A stretch of DNA of 64,000 nucleotides from Syngnathus acus (GCF_901709675.1 NC_051100.1:5208001-5272000); one strand, 5' to 3'; counted from the first letter of the stretch, positions 8,548-22,575 are shown. Program-made: numbers and translations. The notes: generated from the letters alone by a model not told the origin.

Positions 8548-9783
8548 CATATCATATACATATATATGTATGTAATATCATATACATATCCTACATTACG
8601 TGTATGTCACCACATTAATGATAACACAAGAGGGCAGCATAAAACCAGTTAGCTCAGTCGACTGAAATTTCTTTGTCACTTTGTAACATCCATGTAACGT
8701 ATAAGAGACAGCAATTTAAATGTACATCTAAATGTGCATTTAAAACCCACTCAATGTTACTCAAAGTGAATACATATATATATATATTTCTTATTTACCC
8801 AGTATCATGAAATTGCCACAGCTAAGTAAAGTTTCATGATATCTTTGCTACTTCAGAACTAATAAGCTAAGCGAAAGCCTCAATTCAAGCAATGAGTGAA
8901 AGTTTGGATTGCAAATGGTTTCTGAGGTAAAAGACATTTTATTTATGTGTGGTTGGCTACACTGGTGAAAGACTTTTCTCAAATTGATGCACCCATATCT
9001 GGACATTGTGAATGCCAATGAACACACAGTAATCATGGATGATCATAGAACAACCAGATCTTGGCACTTCTTCAGGATTCTGCGGTATTACCTAAAACAG
9101 CAATTGGCACCATCCAACCGCCATTTCTTGTCAGATTTTTTTACGTAACAAAATACACTCATCAAATCAAACAAACAAAAAAACGAGGTTAGCTGTCCAC
9201 TTGAACATTTATAGGCCTGTCCAGTATGTTTTGGCATCACCTGCGTATTTGCAATGGCCTCAATCAAAGTTTCCTAATACTGTAGTTACAAAAGACAGCT
9301 TATTCACTCGTCTTACAATAAATCCCAGCCGTGACATCAATTTACTTAGCTTTGCCTCTCTCCAGTAGTACAATTACTTTGGTTTCTACTTTGACCTTCT
9401 GCCATGGAGACCTTTTAATGGCTGTAGCAAAAGTTCACTCGGGCTTTTGAAGCTCCCTGTGAAGAAGAGGGTGATCCATGACCCGTCTTTAAGAACAATT
9501 TCCTGTCGAAAACCAATCCCCTAATTTTTTTCCTAACCCTGCTATTAGCCGCTATATGCATGACCGTCCCGTTACCTTTTGTTTTAAAACCACTATCTAT
9601 TAGGTGGCTCAAGTCAAATCTCGACAGCCTGAGTTTAATAAGAGAATATTTTGCTCCTATATCTTAACCTTGTTAGCCAATATCCTGTTTTTTTTTTTTT
9701 TTAAACTTTGCACACACGTTGTGCTAGGTCACAACTGTGACCTGACATCCTGCATCTCAGGACACAGGTTTTGAGAGCTGCTC

Positions 9784-10046
9784 TATCCATCCGTCCGTGA
9801 GTCCGTCCCACCGTGAGTGAGTCCGTCCGTCGGTGAGTTCGTCCATCCTCTCTCTCTATGTCTCTCTCTCTTTCGCTTTCTCTCGCTCTCCCTTGGTCTC
9901 TGTCTCTCTCTGTCTCTCTCCGTCTCTCTCTCTCTCTCTCTCTCATTGTATGTTTATTATTTAGTATTTTTTTTATACTAATTTTATTCCTATAATATTT
10001 ATTATTCTCTCTCTCACACTCACACTCACACTCACACTCACACTCA

Positions 10047-10095
<49 letters not shown>

Positions 10096-10103
10096 TCACT
10101 CTC

Positions 10104-10179
<76 letters not shown>

Positions 10180-10238
10180 TTTTGTATCTTTTTATACTAT
10201 TTTTATTTATATTTTAGTCCTATAATATATATTTTTTA
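9784..10238. repeat. CT-rich microsatellite complex with duplicated flank
   Basis: Starts with a degenerate (GTCC)n/GTGAGTCC minisatellite to about 9848, then a CT tract to 9945, an AT-rich 60-base spacer, a second tract of (CACT)n then pure CT (10006-10175), and a second AT-rich spacer. The two spacers share the order TATTTTTTTATACTA, ATTTTATT and CCTATAATAT, so the tract plus spacer appears to have been duplicated in tandem. Confidence 0.85.
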
Positions 10239-12269
10239 CCATATTTGGTAATGGGGTAATTAAAAGTAAAGTCAAGAGTAATTAAAAGTAATCAAGTTGC
10301 ATTACTTTAATAAATGGTACTTGGATTACACTACTCACTGCATTAAAAAAAAAAACAGGAAATAAAAATAAAAAAAAACTGTACAATACATACATTTTTC
10401 AAGTAACCCTCACAAGCCTTGACCTACTCATTTACTGTATTTCCCCATCTTGAGAAAGCTTTAAGTTCTTACCAGTGGCTTGGGGAGCCTTTTTAAATGG
10501 GAGGAAACTAGAAACAAAGCCCAATCTAAAGACACGGACTGCAATCTTGAAATGGAAAACTGAAATGGGCAGTGGGTCTCTAGTTCAAATGTTATTTGGA
10601 TGATACTGTAGCCTGCAAAAGAAAGAGAGTGTGTTTGGTTTCTCATTGAGAGTCACCAGCAGGGCTCATTGTGATAAGAAAATAAGTCTAATGTTACCTG
10701 AGCTGCTATAATGCAGACCAATTACTACTCCATTGCACTTCATTACAGGACTGTAATAGGGCCGGGGTCAGGGTTTGAGAAGGGAAATGGAGTCGCCATT
10801 GATAATATGATAAAGTGATGGCCAGAGGTCTCCTCCAACAAATTATTGAAATTTACAGTTGGTAGGGAAACACTATAACCTCATTTGGTAAGCACTTACG
10901 TAAGACAGCTCCTTCCTCTAACACAATGGGAGGCATAGAGAGAGAAATTCAAAACGATAGTTTCAGCCTCTGACTGTTTACGAAAACTACCGTCTGCTTT
11001 TACAAACCAAGTAACAAAGAAAGGAAAGTAGGGAAAAAAATCCGAATTAAGGATAGTACTCATTCTTTGTGTTTTCTTTGCCATTAAGTCCACAGTGATA
11101 TGCTGATAGAACATCAAGAATTCAAGAAAAAAAAAAAAATCCCTTGCTGAAAAAGGAACAGCAGCCATTTGTTTGCTTTAAACCGTCTTCAGTCGGGGCC
11201 CCTTGAATACATAAATCAAATAAACTGGCATCAGACATATATTTTCAATCCATCTAGGTAATCGGATTCTGTTTACTTGAATGGGAACTATTCTAAAATG
11301 TTATTAAACTTTAAATGGAGTTTAGGGCTGGAATAACTAGGGGGCGGGAAATGATGAGCAAACAGGAGGATAAGAATCCAATTACTATTAAGCAAGCAAT
11401 GCATTGACTGGTAAAGAGGAAAATAGCTTTGACATTTTCCACAAGCGCAGCTCCCACCTGACGACGTTGTCGTGCGCACGCCACGCACGGCAAATCCAAT
11501 TCAAGGGGCTGTGGAGGACATATACGGGTTTGTCGAAAAGCTAGCACAAATGTGGAGCTGCGCTAACCGGGCTAAACATGTAAATCAGGAAAACCAAATC
11601 TAAAATATATATAAATATATTCAAAATGTGCTTTTTTATAAAAAAAAAGTCATCAATTTTTTTGCCAGATAATGGGGGTGGCGGGGAATATAACTTATGA
11701 ATCATTTACAAGCCCAGTTTAGTTTATCTTCTGTTTTTAAGTTTATCTCAGCCATCTAAATAGGCAATATATTGAATGCATGCTTCATTGATCAAAACTG
11801 TTGTGGAACAACTTATCAAACAGCCATCTTTTACTGCTATTTAAAGATTATTTTGCTTTCATCTACAGTCTCCACTCAGCTGAAAAGCCACTACAACACG
11901 ATAAGACAGTCAATTTGGATGTCAACTCTGTAATCACACTGTCCACTAGATAAGCGCAACTTTCATTTATTTATATTGAGTCCCCTGTTCGTCGTGTTGA
12001 AGATAATAGTTTCATTTTCTTGACAAAGTTTGCCACTTATACTCATTGTGGGGCAAATGTGACACATTTCTGCTTCATTAGGATTTGCTGGGTTGACAGC
12101 GATTGATTCGTGTGATGAATTCACAATGGCCGAGGGAATAGGGGGCACCTTTTAAAACGCATTGCTGATCAGGGGCGACGGTAGAAGAATACAGATGAAC
12201 GTTATCACATGTAAACCTTGGAAGAGACTTAAGTAATTGGAACAAAAATAAATATCAATTTTAAAAATG

Positions 12270-12337
12270 ATCTCATTCAGTACCATTGACGGTTATAGAC
12301 GTCAAAGATATTAACTGGGTTGGCAGTGAATGAGTTA
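12270..12337. mobile_element. Short palindromic MITE, copy 1
   Basis: About 68 bases with terminal inverted repeats: TCTCATTCAGTACCA at the left, TGGCAGTGAATGAGTTA at the right, and an inner partial palindrome TTGACGGTTATAGACGTCAA. Related copies lie at 16286, 17316 and 34937. No coding capacity, so it depends on a transposase encoded elsewhere, if still mobile. Confidence 0.6.
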
Positions 12338-13469
12338 AAAAAAAGATTGTGGTGTACGCTGTGGTGTATTTGTCTTGACAGAGGGTGAAAAAAAAGAAAG
12401 CAAAGAAGTTAGGGATGAGAAGCAGAAAAATTCCTAAACCATATGTAAGAACAGAACCACTTAAAATGCAGATCAATGAAATGAATCTCTGACCAGGAAT
12501 TACATCCATTGCTTTGTTACAGACTTGGTTGCCTTGAGAAATGTTCCTTCCCAATTCCTCAGACTTGCAAGTGGAATCTTTCTATAGGCCTTTTCAAAAC
12601 CTGATCAGAGCCATTTCTAAGAGAAATCTCCTGGGGGTTCTATCAAACACTCTTTATGGCTGGACTGGAAAATGAACTATCAAGTGGTTTCTGATTTTTT
12701 TATTTTTTTTTATTACAATAATACAAAGCTTTCTATAAGAGGAGCTTGGAATTGCACTTCCACTAAAAAGCACAAGAGGTCAGAGCTCCACTACAAATCT
12801 GAAGCATCCACTCTGAATGTTGCATGCCAGGCATGTCCTCCTTCCTCCTCATTATCATCAAGACAACTGCTTGAAAGATGTCCGTTGAAATAAGTTTGCT
12901 TCAAACATCATTGAGAGTCATTAGACTATAATGAAAAGATTTTTTTTTTTTAAATGACAGTAAATCCTTCAAGTGACACTAGTAATACTCTGACTGGTAT
13001 AATTAAACATTATTTTATTGGGGAACACCAATAGAGAAATAAATAAAATATATAACAGTTCCAGCCATAAGAACTCCGCACTAAATTGTTGTGTGTGACT
13101 AAGTTTTGTTCATATGACTTCTCGTAATACACCAAGCATTGAAAAGCTGATATGAAGTGTGAAATATAACATCCATAAGCTTTGGCTGTCACTTCATCAA
13201 AGCTTATGTCCACAGTGCATGGTGTGAGTTTGTAAGCTGTTGTACTGCTTCAAACTGACCACTGCAGATAAAGCAAGCTGAAGGAAAATTGGCTCACTGG
13301 AATTTACCATCTGATCAGCGATATCGCTGTTGTTTGGAAGAGGCTTCGGCGAGTGCCATTTTCAGCGGAGTTCAAGTCAAACGAAGACCAAGTCTAAAAA
13401 AAAAAAAAAGGGTTGGATGTGAGAAAATATATAATGTACTACTACACAATTATGTACAGTATATATTTT

Positions 13470-13519
13470 GGATGGGTGGATGGATGGATGGATTTGTAAA
13501 ACATCCATCCATCCATCCG
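13470..13519. repeat. (GGAT)n/(ATCC)n inverted repeat
   Basis: GGATGGATGGATGGATTTG is followed closely by ACATCCATCCATCCATCC, so the strand can fold into a hairpin of about 17 base pairs. Probably the simple-repeat end of an old element. Confidence 0.75.
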
Positions 13520-14329
13520 GTTATTCGATTAATCGATGGAATAATCCATTCTAAAAATATTTGATAGTGACAGGCCTTGACTGCCATCATTTGTGGTCAT
13601 ACAAATATATTTTTGGTATCAGTAGAAGTGTATCATAAGAATTTAAGATGGGGAAATTTTTTTTTAATTATGATTAAAAATGACAAATTCAGTGATAATC
13701 ACAATTAAGATTTGGAATACTGGCCACTGTTCAAGATAATTTGTCATAATACTGTCTCAATTCTCAGATTTATTCTCTTCTATAAATGTCAAGACAAAGA
13801 TCATTTTCAGCAGTAAATCTATCAACATTTAAATACAAGTTTAAATGCCATGCATATAAGCCCACTTAAAAAACGTGAACATCACTATTCTATTTATGCT
13901 AATCTGTTGTCCCATTTTGTGCAGAAATAAAATGTATCGTGTTATCCAAGCCATTACCTCTTTCTCCTACGTCACTGACAACATTAACACTGAGAGGATT
14001 ACCGGGGGAAAATCAATAAACAGCACAGGCTCCGTCAATGGCTCCATGTTACATGTGCTGGTGATAGCATTACTGACGGAGGTTACTGCCGCCTATGTGT
14101 GATGCTATCGTTGCTATAAGCCCCAATCCACTGCTACTGAAAGTCATCTCCACTTATAAACAAATGACAATAACCAAAAGCCAATGACTGTCAAAACCTT
14201 TTTTTTATTTATTTTTTTTATCTGTAACTCTTAACTAACTTGGAGCAAATGGCGAGCGAGACAAAACTGCCATCCGCGTTTCACTTTTCCACTCTTAACA
14301 AGCATAGTAAAACATCAGTCAAAAGCAAT

Positions 14330-14860
14330 AATTTCACTATTAATGAAATTCCAATTTGCCTTCAGTGCATTTCACGATGACATTTTCCACATTGCAACAG
14401 CAGCTTGATAAAGTTTTGAAAATGCAAAAAATGCCATCCAAGAGGCTAAAGAGCAGGCCGGGTGTCAGCGTGCCTGGCAGAGGACTATGGTACTTAATTT
14501 TTATCGCCGCATGCCCGGGGCATTGGAAGCCTGAATGTTAACACTGGCTCCATTTTCATTATCATCGTATGATTATGGATTTTACTGCATTTAGCTGATA
14601 ATACAATTCGGCTCTCACCTTAAAAGTATTGGCTCCGAGGTTTCATTTCTGCCCAAATGAAAATTTCATTTGACAAACAAGTCTAATTAGGCTGCACTTC
14701 TTATTCAGTGTCAGTCTGTTTTCTGATTGAACTTAGACCAATTTGCTGCCACTAAATGAGTTTGAATAATTTCCATTCGGAATGTCTTGGGGACATTAGC
14801 TTTAGGAGTGCTAAAGTGGCAGCATGCTTTTTGAAGTTGCTGATTATTTGATGCCACCCT
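14330..14860. promoter_or_regulatory. Candidate conserved non-coding block A
   Basis: A non-repetitive stretch with balanced composition, short homeodomain-type cores (TCTAATTAGGC at about 14682; GATAATACAATTCGG near 14595) and no coding frame. It looks unlike the AT-rich or simple-repeat DNA nearby. The call rests on appearance alone; conservation has not been tested. Confidence 0.22.
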
Positions 14861-16285
14861 AGTCTACCTATATGCATTTTCAGCTAACTTCAAAGTTAAC
14901 AAAGGGACAAAAAAAAAATCCACATAACCTACCTCGGCGTACAATAAAAATGTGAGTGTTTTTGCCCAGGTCTTGAAGGCAAAATGAAAATGACTTTAAT
15001 AAGTGTGTAATGTATTTCGTTAGCTTCAATCCTCTTTGCTCCCTTACTTTATTTCTTTGATGTGGCCGCTTGTATTGCACCCAATGAGCGGATTTGTTTC
15101 CAAAACTATACACATAATAACTATTATTGCAATATATTTGTATTAAACCTCCTAATTGAGATGTAACACAGGAATTAGAAAATAATCAGAATTAGCTCAT
15201 TTTGATATTGACAACAATTTATCCTCAGAAAATGAGTTCATACCAATTACGAAGTTTTACGCTATCTTAATCATAACTAGTTTAAGGTAGCTTCAAGCTA
15301 ACATGAGAGAAAAAATGGGTTTCTATTGATGATAAAGTTGTTTTATATGTAGATTTCTTCAAGTGCATTTACAAGATTATCTTGAATCTGACTATTTCAC
15401 CAGGGATAATCCAGTCTTTCTAACCAAAATAAACACCAACGCAGAGAAAAATTGAATGCGAGGAGCAGAGTATAGGGCAAAGATGGCAAAGTGCAATATG
15501 GGCTTGATGAGAGGAAATGGGGATTTTGACAATGTGATTAAAATATGGGAGCGGGCGTAAAAAGAGAATATTTTACGTGGTTTAAAGACTACTGTGTGTC
15601 AATAAGGGCCAGAATTACATTTCATTATCATAAATACAGGAAGCTGGGTTATGGAAAAGTTGAAGAATGAGACAGTTATCCTCCCAAGTAGCGCTTTTTC
15701 TCTCCACAAGGATAAGCTCTATATCTTCCAGACGCAATTTTGTCGAGTAAAGATTTTCACATTACGGTAACGTCCATAGGTGGCGCTATACATACAATAT
15801 ATGACACATGTACATATTAGGGGTAATACTGAAGATACAAAAATGATGTCTGGACTAATTCATAATATATTTTAAACTCATTACTGTTACAAAAGAAGCG
15901 CTTTAGTTTCAACTAACCTGCACATACTCTGAATTGCAAACACGTCAGTTCCTCCTGTGACCAAATGACATCATTATCTAGAATTTTAGCTCACCGCATC
16001 AATAATAAAAGTTTAAAAAGTCGTGAGAACATGCTGATGCACTGTCGTCTCCCCTGGTAAGGATTTCCAGAGATGAAATCTCTCAAAGCTCACTCTACAA
16101 ACAGCGATAAAGCCAAAATCAGATTTTGGTATCTACAATTTGCATTGCTATCCATAAGAAAGCTGCTTAGCCTTGGCAGCTGGTGCATATTTGAATGACT
16201 CCAGCCAGTGACAGCAGAGCAAATGACACCTCTGACTCAAGTACTTCGCAGCATCATGGATTCACTCAGCTCAGTTCAAATTTAT

Positions 16286-16315
16286 CGTTGACGTCTATAG
16301 TCGTCAACGGTACTG
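16286..16315 (-). mobile_element. Short palindromic MITE, truncated copy 2
   Basis: Reverse orientation fragment: on the minus strand it reads TCAGTACCGTTGACG, then ACTATAGACGTCAACG, matching the left half and inner palindrome of the copies at 12270 and 17316. The other terminal repeat is missing. Confidence 0.5.
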
Positions 16316-17315
16316 AAGACGTCAATATGGAGAAACAATGCATATCGTTTGAAGCCATAATTATCAAAAAGGTCCAGTTGAAAGAGTTCCCCCCCCCCCA
16401 ATGATAGTGGAATTAAAGATACGACATTAGGAGTTTACTCAGCCTCAATGGGCGTAAGAGTCAGCCCATTCAAGCTGTGCAGTTAAATCCCAGGTGAGTG
16501 ACAGGTGCCAGCGACAGGGCTGTTAGGAGAGAGCGTTTGTTGATATAACCATGTTTTCCTCTCTTTGAGCGCCTGATCTGCAAAGGTACACATAAAGGCC
16601 CTCCTTCTGCAATGCACACAGAGCACTTGGAAAGGAGCACATAAAATGCTCCCCCCCTCCCCTCCCCTAAACATTAAACAGTGTGGAGGAGGTGCGATGG
16701 AAGCACAAGAGGGAGGCTGGGGGGGACTCAAACAAACGCTGGAGAGTGGCAAGTTTGCATTTGCCCATACCAACAAGCTCCTATCTCATTAACAAACCGC
16801 TGAAATAAAAAAAACGCTTTTTTGGCTCACAGCTATAAAAAAAAATTATCATAGTGATGATGTTTCTCAGCCGTCAACAGAGCTGTGATAACGTTGTTTG
16901 ATGATGACTTTCTCATGAATGTTAAGCAGCCGCGGCGGCAGAGGAAAGGAGCTTATCAGCGCCTAATGCCCATCTCTAATTCCTGCCCTTCTTGAACTAG
17001 CCATTTTCTAACAGCATTAACTGTCAAATTTACATCCCGTCTTAATGCCACTAAAGAGTACGGGGGATGAAGAGTAAATGACAGCGGTGTAATGAGGAAG
17101 GCAAGGCATTCCGGCTCCCACTTTCTCTCCCCCTTCGCTTTCTGGGTGGAAAAAGAAAAAAAATGACAATATCCCGCTCCTTTGCCATGACGCCATGATG
17201 GAGAGCTTACCTGTGCACTTACGATACTCGAAAGGTAGGGTAATAAGTGGGACATTTGTAAAGAAAAAAAAAATCTACTATGTATTAAAACAAAGGGAGA
17301 TTTTAGAAAGTGCAG

Positions 17316-17387
17316 TTAACTCATTCACTACCATTGACGGTTATAGACGTCAAATATAATTTTTTCTGCTGGCAGTGAATGAGTTAA
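17316..17387. mobile_element. Short palindromic MITE, copy 3 (most complete)
   Basis: 72 bases: TTAACTCATTCACTACCA at the left end and TGGCAGTGAATGAGTTAA at the right form an almost perfect 18-base terminal inverted repeat around TTGACGGTTATAGACGTCAA and an AT-rich centre. It lies between two AT-rich blocks and contains no frame. Confidence 0.7.
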
Positions 17388-17937
17388 AAGGGATTATTAA
17401 CCTTGAAGGTTAGACTGGAGGAATTGAGAATTTATATGACAAGCACTTTTTTTTTTTTTTTGCTTTATCCATATAACATATTTGCTAAACTAAAATATTT
17501 CCCAGTCAACAGACAAATATGACTTTCCTGGATTTTAATTGATCTGTTTTGCATTAAGGTCATTAAAATGATTATTCCTGGAAACAATAAATTCTGACAT
17601 TTAAATAAAATTGTTGCCACAGCTTCGATCTGAAAACAAATTCAGTCATCAATTGTAACCTTTGCTATGGCCAGCTGTGCACAGTTTAATTATTTCTTTA
17701 TATGATTAAATTCTGTGAGCCATTACTTTTTCTTTTCATTACAGTCTGATCTAGTCCCGTGATCGAATGTGACCTGCAAACCCGCCGACATAATAATGAA
17801 CAATTCTGGTCATGCAATTATGATTTATCCACAAGGTTTCCTGCGTGTGATGGCATTTAAGCTTCCGACCATGACTGCTATTATCATAATGAAATCATTA
17901 GGTAATATTTCACATTTTTGAATGCTTTCTTTTAGGG

Positions 17938-18259
17938 CAGGGGTGTCAAACTCATTTTTTTCGCGGGCCGCATTGTAGTCATAGCTTCTTTCGGAGGGCC
18001 ATTATGACTGTCAACCCAAATAAATGTATGAGCACCTCATTATATACAGTAAAAGCTACAAAACAAACTGACAAATAACTCGTTTTCAAATCAGATGAGT
18101 AAAAACTGGTCAAATATAAAAAAAAAAAAAAGACATTAAAAGTGAAGACAATTTGCAACTCTAGTAATGACACACGAATTTGATGCACATATTCGCGGGC
18201 TGCATAGAATGATGTGGCGGGCCGTATCCGGCCCCCGGGCCTTGAGTTTGACACCTGTG
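17938..18259. mobile_element. hAT-type non-autonomous transposon, 322 bp, with 8-bp TSD
   Basis: Termini CAGGGGTGTCAAACTCA and TGAGTTTGACACCTGTG form a 17-base terminal inverted repeat with two mismatches. The 8-base direct repeats TTTTAGGG at 17930-17937 and 18260-18267 are identical and flank the element exactly, which is the hAT signature. Subterminal GCGGGCCG and GCGGGCCGTATCCGGCCCCC boxes are typical of fish and amphibian Charlie-like MITEs. There is no transposase frame. Confidence 0.9.
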
Positions 18260-19199
18260 TTTTAGGGCAACAAATTGATGCACTCTTTTAAGATATACAA
18301 TATCTCCATCAAATATTAATATAAAACAAATTTGACGGCGAAGAAAGCTTGCACCTCCCATCTTATGCTATAATTAACTGTACAAACGATTTCTTCTGAA
18401 GGGTCAGAGTATGGTGGAGCAGGCGAGTCCAGATTAAATCTGCGCTGATCTGATTGGATCAAAAAAAAACAAAAAAATTCAAACTGGGCTAATTTCATGC
18501 CAATCTGGTTGGCTCAGGTGAAACTATGCAGGAACCAAAGGGGCTCTAATTATTTAGAAAGCTATATGTTGAAAGAAAATGAAAGGGCTTTCTCACTTTT
18601 GAAAGATAATGATTCATGGTATAATATGTGATTCATTTTTACAGCTCAGCGATCACATTTAATATCGAATCTGGCACACGGGCCTTTTGTACTTGTTATT
18701 TATGACATCTTGCGGAAAAATATAGTCAGACCTTAGCTTTTTTTCTGCATTAAGAATTTAAACAGCCTATAACAACCAATGAGGACATTTGTACAGAGTT
18801 ACAAGTGACCTGAATGATGACCTTTTTCAAGATACGAGTTGGTTTCTTTTGCTTTGACTTACCTAACTCCAATTCAATATACGAGCATTGCTTCTCCCAC
18901 CTTCTCACTTCCTGTACATTTGTCTGGTGCTGTGGGCACTGTAGATTTGACGCAAGAGTGCTGACGTTTAATGTGTTTATAAGCCCTAAAAAGCTTATTG
19001 GTGCTCAATGGAGTGCTACAAAATTACCACATTTGGTTGCTATAAAGACACAGAGTGACAAAGTGTGCAAAACGACGGGCAGCAGGCTGTCTCCGTGATT
19101 TATGTTATCGAGCGCAAAATAGACCTTGACGCAAATGCAGCGAGCGCAGATATTACAGTTTCTTTCACCACCTCATGAGTGTAACCCTCCACATTGATC

Positions 19200-20260
19200 C
19201 CTTTTTACAGTCTTTTCACACTAAATACTCCAGTCTTATCTTCGGTGCCCCCACCTCGCCTGTCTCGCCAAAAGAGACAAGCTGCCTAGATGACAGCTAA
19301 CACCCCGCCATTTAATTCAAATGTCATGCCTCCAAATCAATATTGTAAAACTGTTTAAACACAACTCATCAACGCTGCGGTTAAGTGTTTTTGGGTGACG
19401 GCTGAAGTTCAAAGGCTGCGGCTGAATGCTGTGATTGAATTATCCCGAGAGAAACATCCAAATGTAGCCAATGTTACACAATTGCAAATTATCCGCACTG
19501 TCGTGTCGCTTTTTAACCTGTTCGACGAATAAGTCGGCGGCAGGAGACGCAATTTATAGAATACACGTTCATTTGGGAGATAATCTGCCAGGAGGCGGGG
19601 CTTATCGGTGCTTCTGAAATAGCTTCACTCCATCTGATGATGATGATTCAGCTTAATTGGCTGAATGAACTTCTGCAACAAAAGGTACCTCATGAAAAGT
19701 TTCCAAGAGTTACGGCAATGAATCGGAAAAGCCACAGATAATTTCAGAATACTCTGCATTGTGTGTGACAAAACTTTGCGAGGGTAGGCCGCCTGTTCGC
19801 ACGTATTCATTCCGAGACACTGTTCCAAACGCGACGCCCGGGATACGGATAAAATGTGACAAATTCTGTCAGAGTAAATATGGTTTAATAAATGAATTAG
19901 CTTCATAAATAATGGCTGTAATGACATTTTAGGGGACAATAAGCCAGAGCGTTGTCAGGAAATAGTTGATGTATGAGTTTCATGCCTCAGCGGTTCCTCA
20001 AAATGAACAGGCTCGGGAAGATAGCACGGGGGCCCGCGACTAGCCTATTTCCTCGAATTATCTACTTGTTGTCAATTTGCACAGTGGAATTACACATGCA
20101 AATTGAACTGCCTGCACAAACACCACTTGGAGATGATAAAAACAAATTAACAAAGGCTATAGAAGGAGGATTTATTTCACCGGCTAACCAGGGTCAAGCA
20201 ATACATGTATTTTACAATTGTGTGTGCCCAATTCTGGTGTAATTATAGCAACAAATTATT
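19200..20260. promoter_or_regulatory. Candidate conserved non-coding block B
   Basis: About 1 kb of non-repetitive DNA with TAATTA-poor but GC-balanced composition, several ATTTGCAT/ATGCAAAT-like octamers (for example CACATGCAAATTG at about 20093) and no coding frame with recognisable content. It stands out from the simple repeats to its left. Appearance only. Confidence 0.2.
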
Positions 20261-22481
20261 TCGCCTCAACCTTCCCCATACACACATAATTAACTTTATA
20301 TTCTGACAAATAAATACATATTTTGATTTACAGATGACTAAGCTCACTTCAATGCGGCTGCAATACAAAGTATGGCGAGAAGTCAAGAGTTTAGCGAAGC
20401 TTCTGGCTTAAATAGCACAAGTATTCAAATATCTCCTCTTAACATCTTACCTCTTATTGGCGAGGACCTCCATGTTTGCTATTAAGATATCTCATTTACT
20501 TTGTACACACAGTGCTAATCTGCACTAATGAATTCTGCCACACCACGCCAGATGGAAATGACTTAAAATTATTACCACTTGCGCAGATTTGCCTTCCCTC
20601 ATTTGAGGCTCAATTTGGTGGGCCTCGCAAAAAAAGAAAAAACAGTCTGTCACAGCAAGATACTAATAATTAGGGTTTTAGGATGATTAGTTTATCTCTG
20701 TGCTTTTTACAGGCCTGACTCTTATCCACCGTGGCCAAAAACTTAATAAGAAACTCCAAGTTTTAAACAGCCAACTCCAAATTACCAAGAAATGATGGAA
20801 ATAATGAATTGGAGCAAGTGGCAGAGAAAGTGAGAGACAGAGAGGTCGCTAGCGGGAAATCTACAAGATGATATTCAAGTGTAAATTAGCGCGCAAAGCT
20901 TGATGATCAATACGTCTATTTTTTTGCAGCCGTATTGTAACATTAGTGAGACCTTAGGAGTCTGAAATTTACTTTCAGATGTTACAACTAGTCACACATG
21001 TAATTAAAGTCGCCATAATGCTGAGTGAGTGATACCAGTTAATGGTTGAATATTTAGAGGATGAGTTTGAGATTTTCCATGTCGAAGATGACATCCAATA
21101 TAGCAGAAGGCTTATCTGTCCTGTTTAATGTGCACTGCACTTTGCAAAACTTATCTCTCATTTACGGTATCGGGATTTCAAGGACGCTACAAGGTCCCTG
21201 TGATTTGTCTTTTTTTTTTTTTTTTTAGCCTCAATGCTGCTTCATTTCTAAAAAAAAATATTTGGGGTCAGAAGTAATGGATGAGCATAATGTGTATTAA
21301 TACACAGTTAAGAATTAGCATGGAATAAATTAATGGCGTCTTTCTGTAATTGTCAGATTTTGATTGAGATTGTAACAGGTAAAATCATTTTGCTCAACTC
21401 TGACCTGGACACGAGTTCAGAAAATAATAAATACATTTCACGAATAGACATTGAAATAGAACAAAAGCAGAAAAAAATGCAAAATAAAAATATTGTATGC
21501 CACTGTGAATATAGGTCAAAATATAATTAAACGTGTTTGCATTTGAATAGTTTAGGTCTTCAGAACTGTAAGAAAAAAAAAAAGCTTTTTAAATAAATTC
21601 ATCAAATTCTTAACACGTTTGCTACATGGCTCACTCTTGGTCGACTTCACGACACAAAGCGCAGTCTTATAGCAGCTTTGCTATAAGACGTTAGCAAAAG
21701 AAAACTTAATGGGAACGAATGTGAAAGAGCAATTTGAGGGTAGATGTGCATGTGCCAGTGCTCTGGGTGATACAAGATTTGCATGCTAATCATCCTAATA
21801 ATAATGTCATGCCTGAAGCAATGAGGGCCAAAGAAGGAAGCTTATCTCACCAGGAATATGGCACAAAAAATAGGTTAACATTTGAAGGCGTCCTTATAAT
21901 TTATGGACCTCACCTCATTTAGAAGTACATCACTGGAACCTGCAAGTGTCCTTAAAAACTATTTTAGGGGCTGAAAACTAGCTTGGATTGTTGCCAGGGA
22001 TTTTGAAGAAAATGTCCATCCAGTTGACTTTCTGCTCTGGTGACAACATTCTTGGGACCCATCTTGCAGTCAGCCCTAAATTCTCAGTTAAAACAGTGGA
22101 CTGAACCAGAACTGATGTCTATGGACTTAGTTATCGGACACTCAGATGTCTGTCATCTAAGACCATACGGTGAATGTCATAATTAGACATCAAGTTAATC
22201 AGTCCAATAAATAGATTGATTAAAAGAAGTGTTTGAAATACTCTCTGGTTACTGTCACCGGTCCGGGTGAAGGAAAGGGAAAACTGCACAGTACATTGTA
22301 GGAAATTGCCGTTTCCATAGGTGCTTTAATGTATCAACAATCAATTCTATTCGGAATAGAAGTAAAATTGGGTAATTTTTTAAGCACACTCATATGATGC
22401 AAATCCTAACTTTCATCATTTTGTGGGTGCTGCAAGCCAGCAATTTTCTGTACTAGAGTGTCTTATTATTTCTACTATTAA

Positions 22482-22556
22482 TAAAAATATTATTATTATT
22501 AGGATGGATGGATTATTATTATTATTACTACTACTACTACTATTATTATCATCCTT
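22482..22556. repeat. (TAT)n/(ACT)n trinucleotide microsatellite
   Basis: ATT units, a short GGAT interruption, then TAT and ACT units. It ends just before the promoter boxes of fam204a. Confidence 0.9.
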
Positions 22557-22575
22557 AGGTCAGCTGACCAAGTAT

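Larger units (their letters stand above)
8548..22560. other. Intergenic DNA between pik3ap1 and fam204a
   Basis: About 14 kb without a supportable coding exon. The two genes point away from each other, so this stretch holds both upstream regions. Contents that can be named: a CT-rich microsatellite complex (9784-10238), MITE copies (12270, 16286, 17316), a hAT-type element (17938-18259), and non-repetitive AT-rich blocks with homeodomain-type cores, listed separately as candidate regulatory DNA. Confidence 0.7.

Noticed and set aside
8218-8618. Long frames of alternating His/Thr, Cys/Val and Ile/Tyr through the (CA)n/(TA)n tract (also at 31848-32102 and 59760-60126).
   Set aside because: They are translations of microsatellite DNA, not proteins.
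8644-8672. A tRNA A-box-like phrase TTAGCTCAGTCG.
   Set aside because: No B box (GGTTCRANYCC) at the right distance and no cloverleaf stems.
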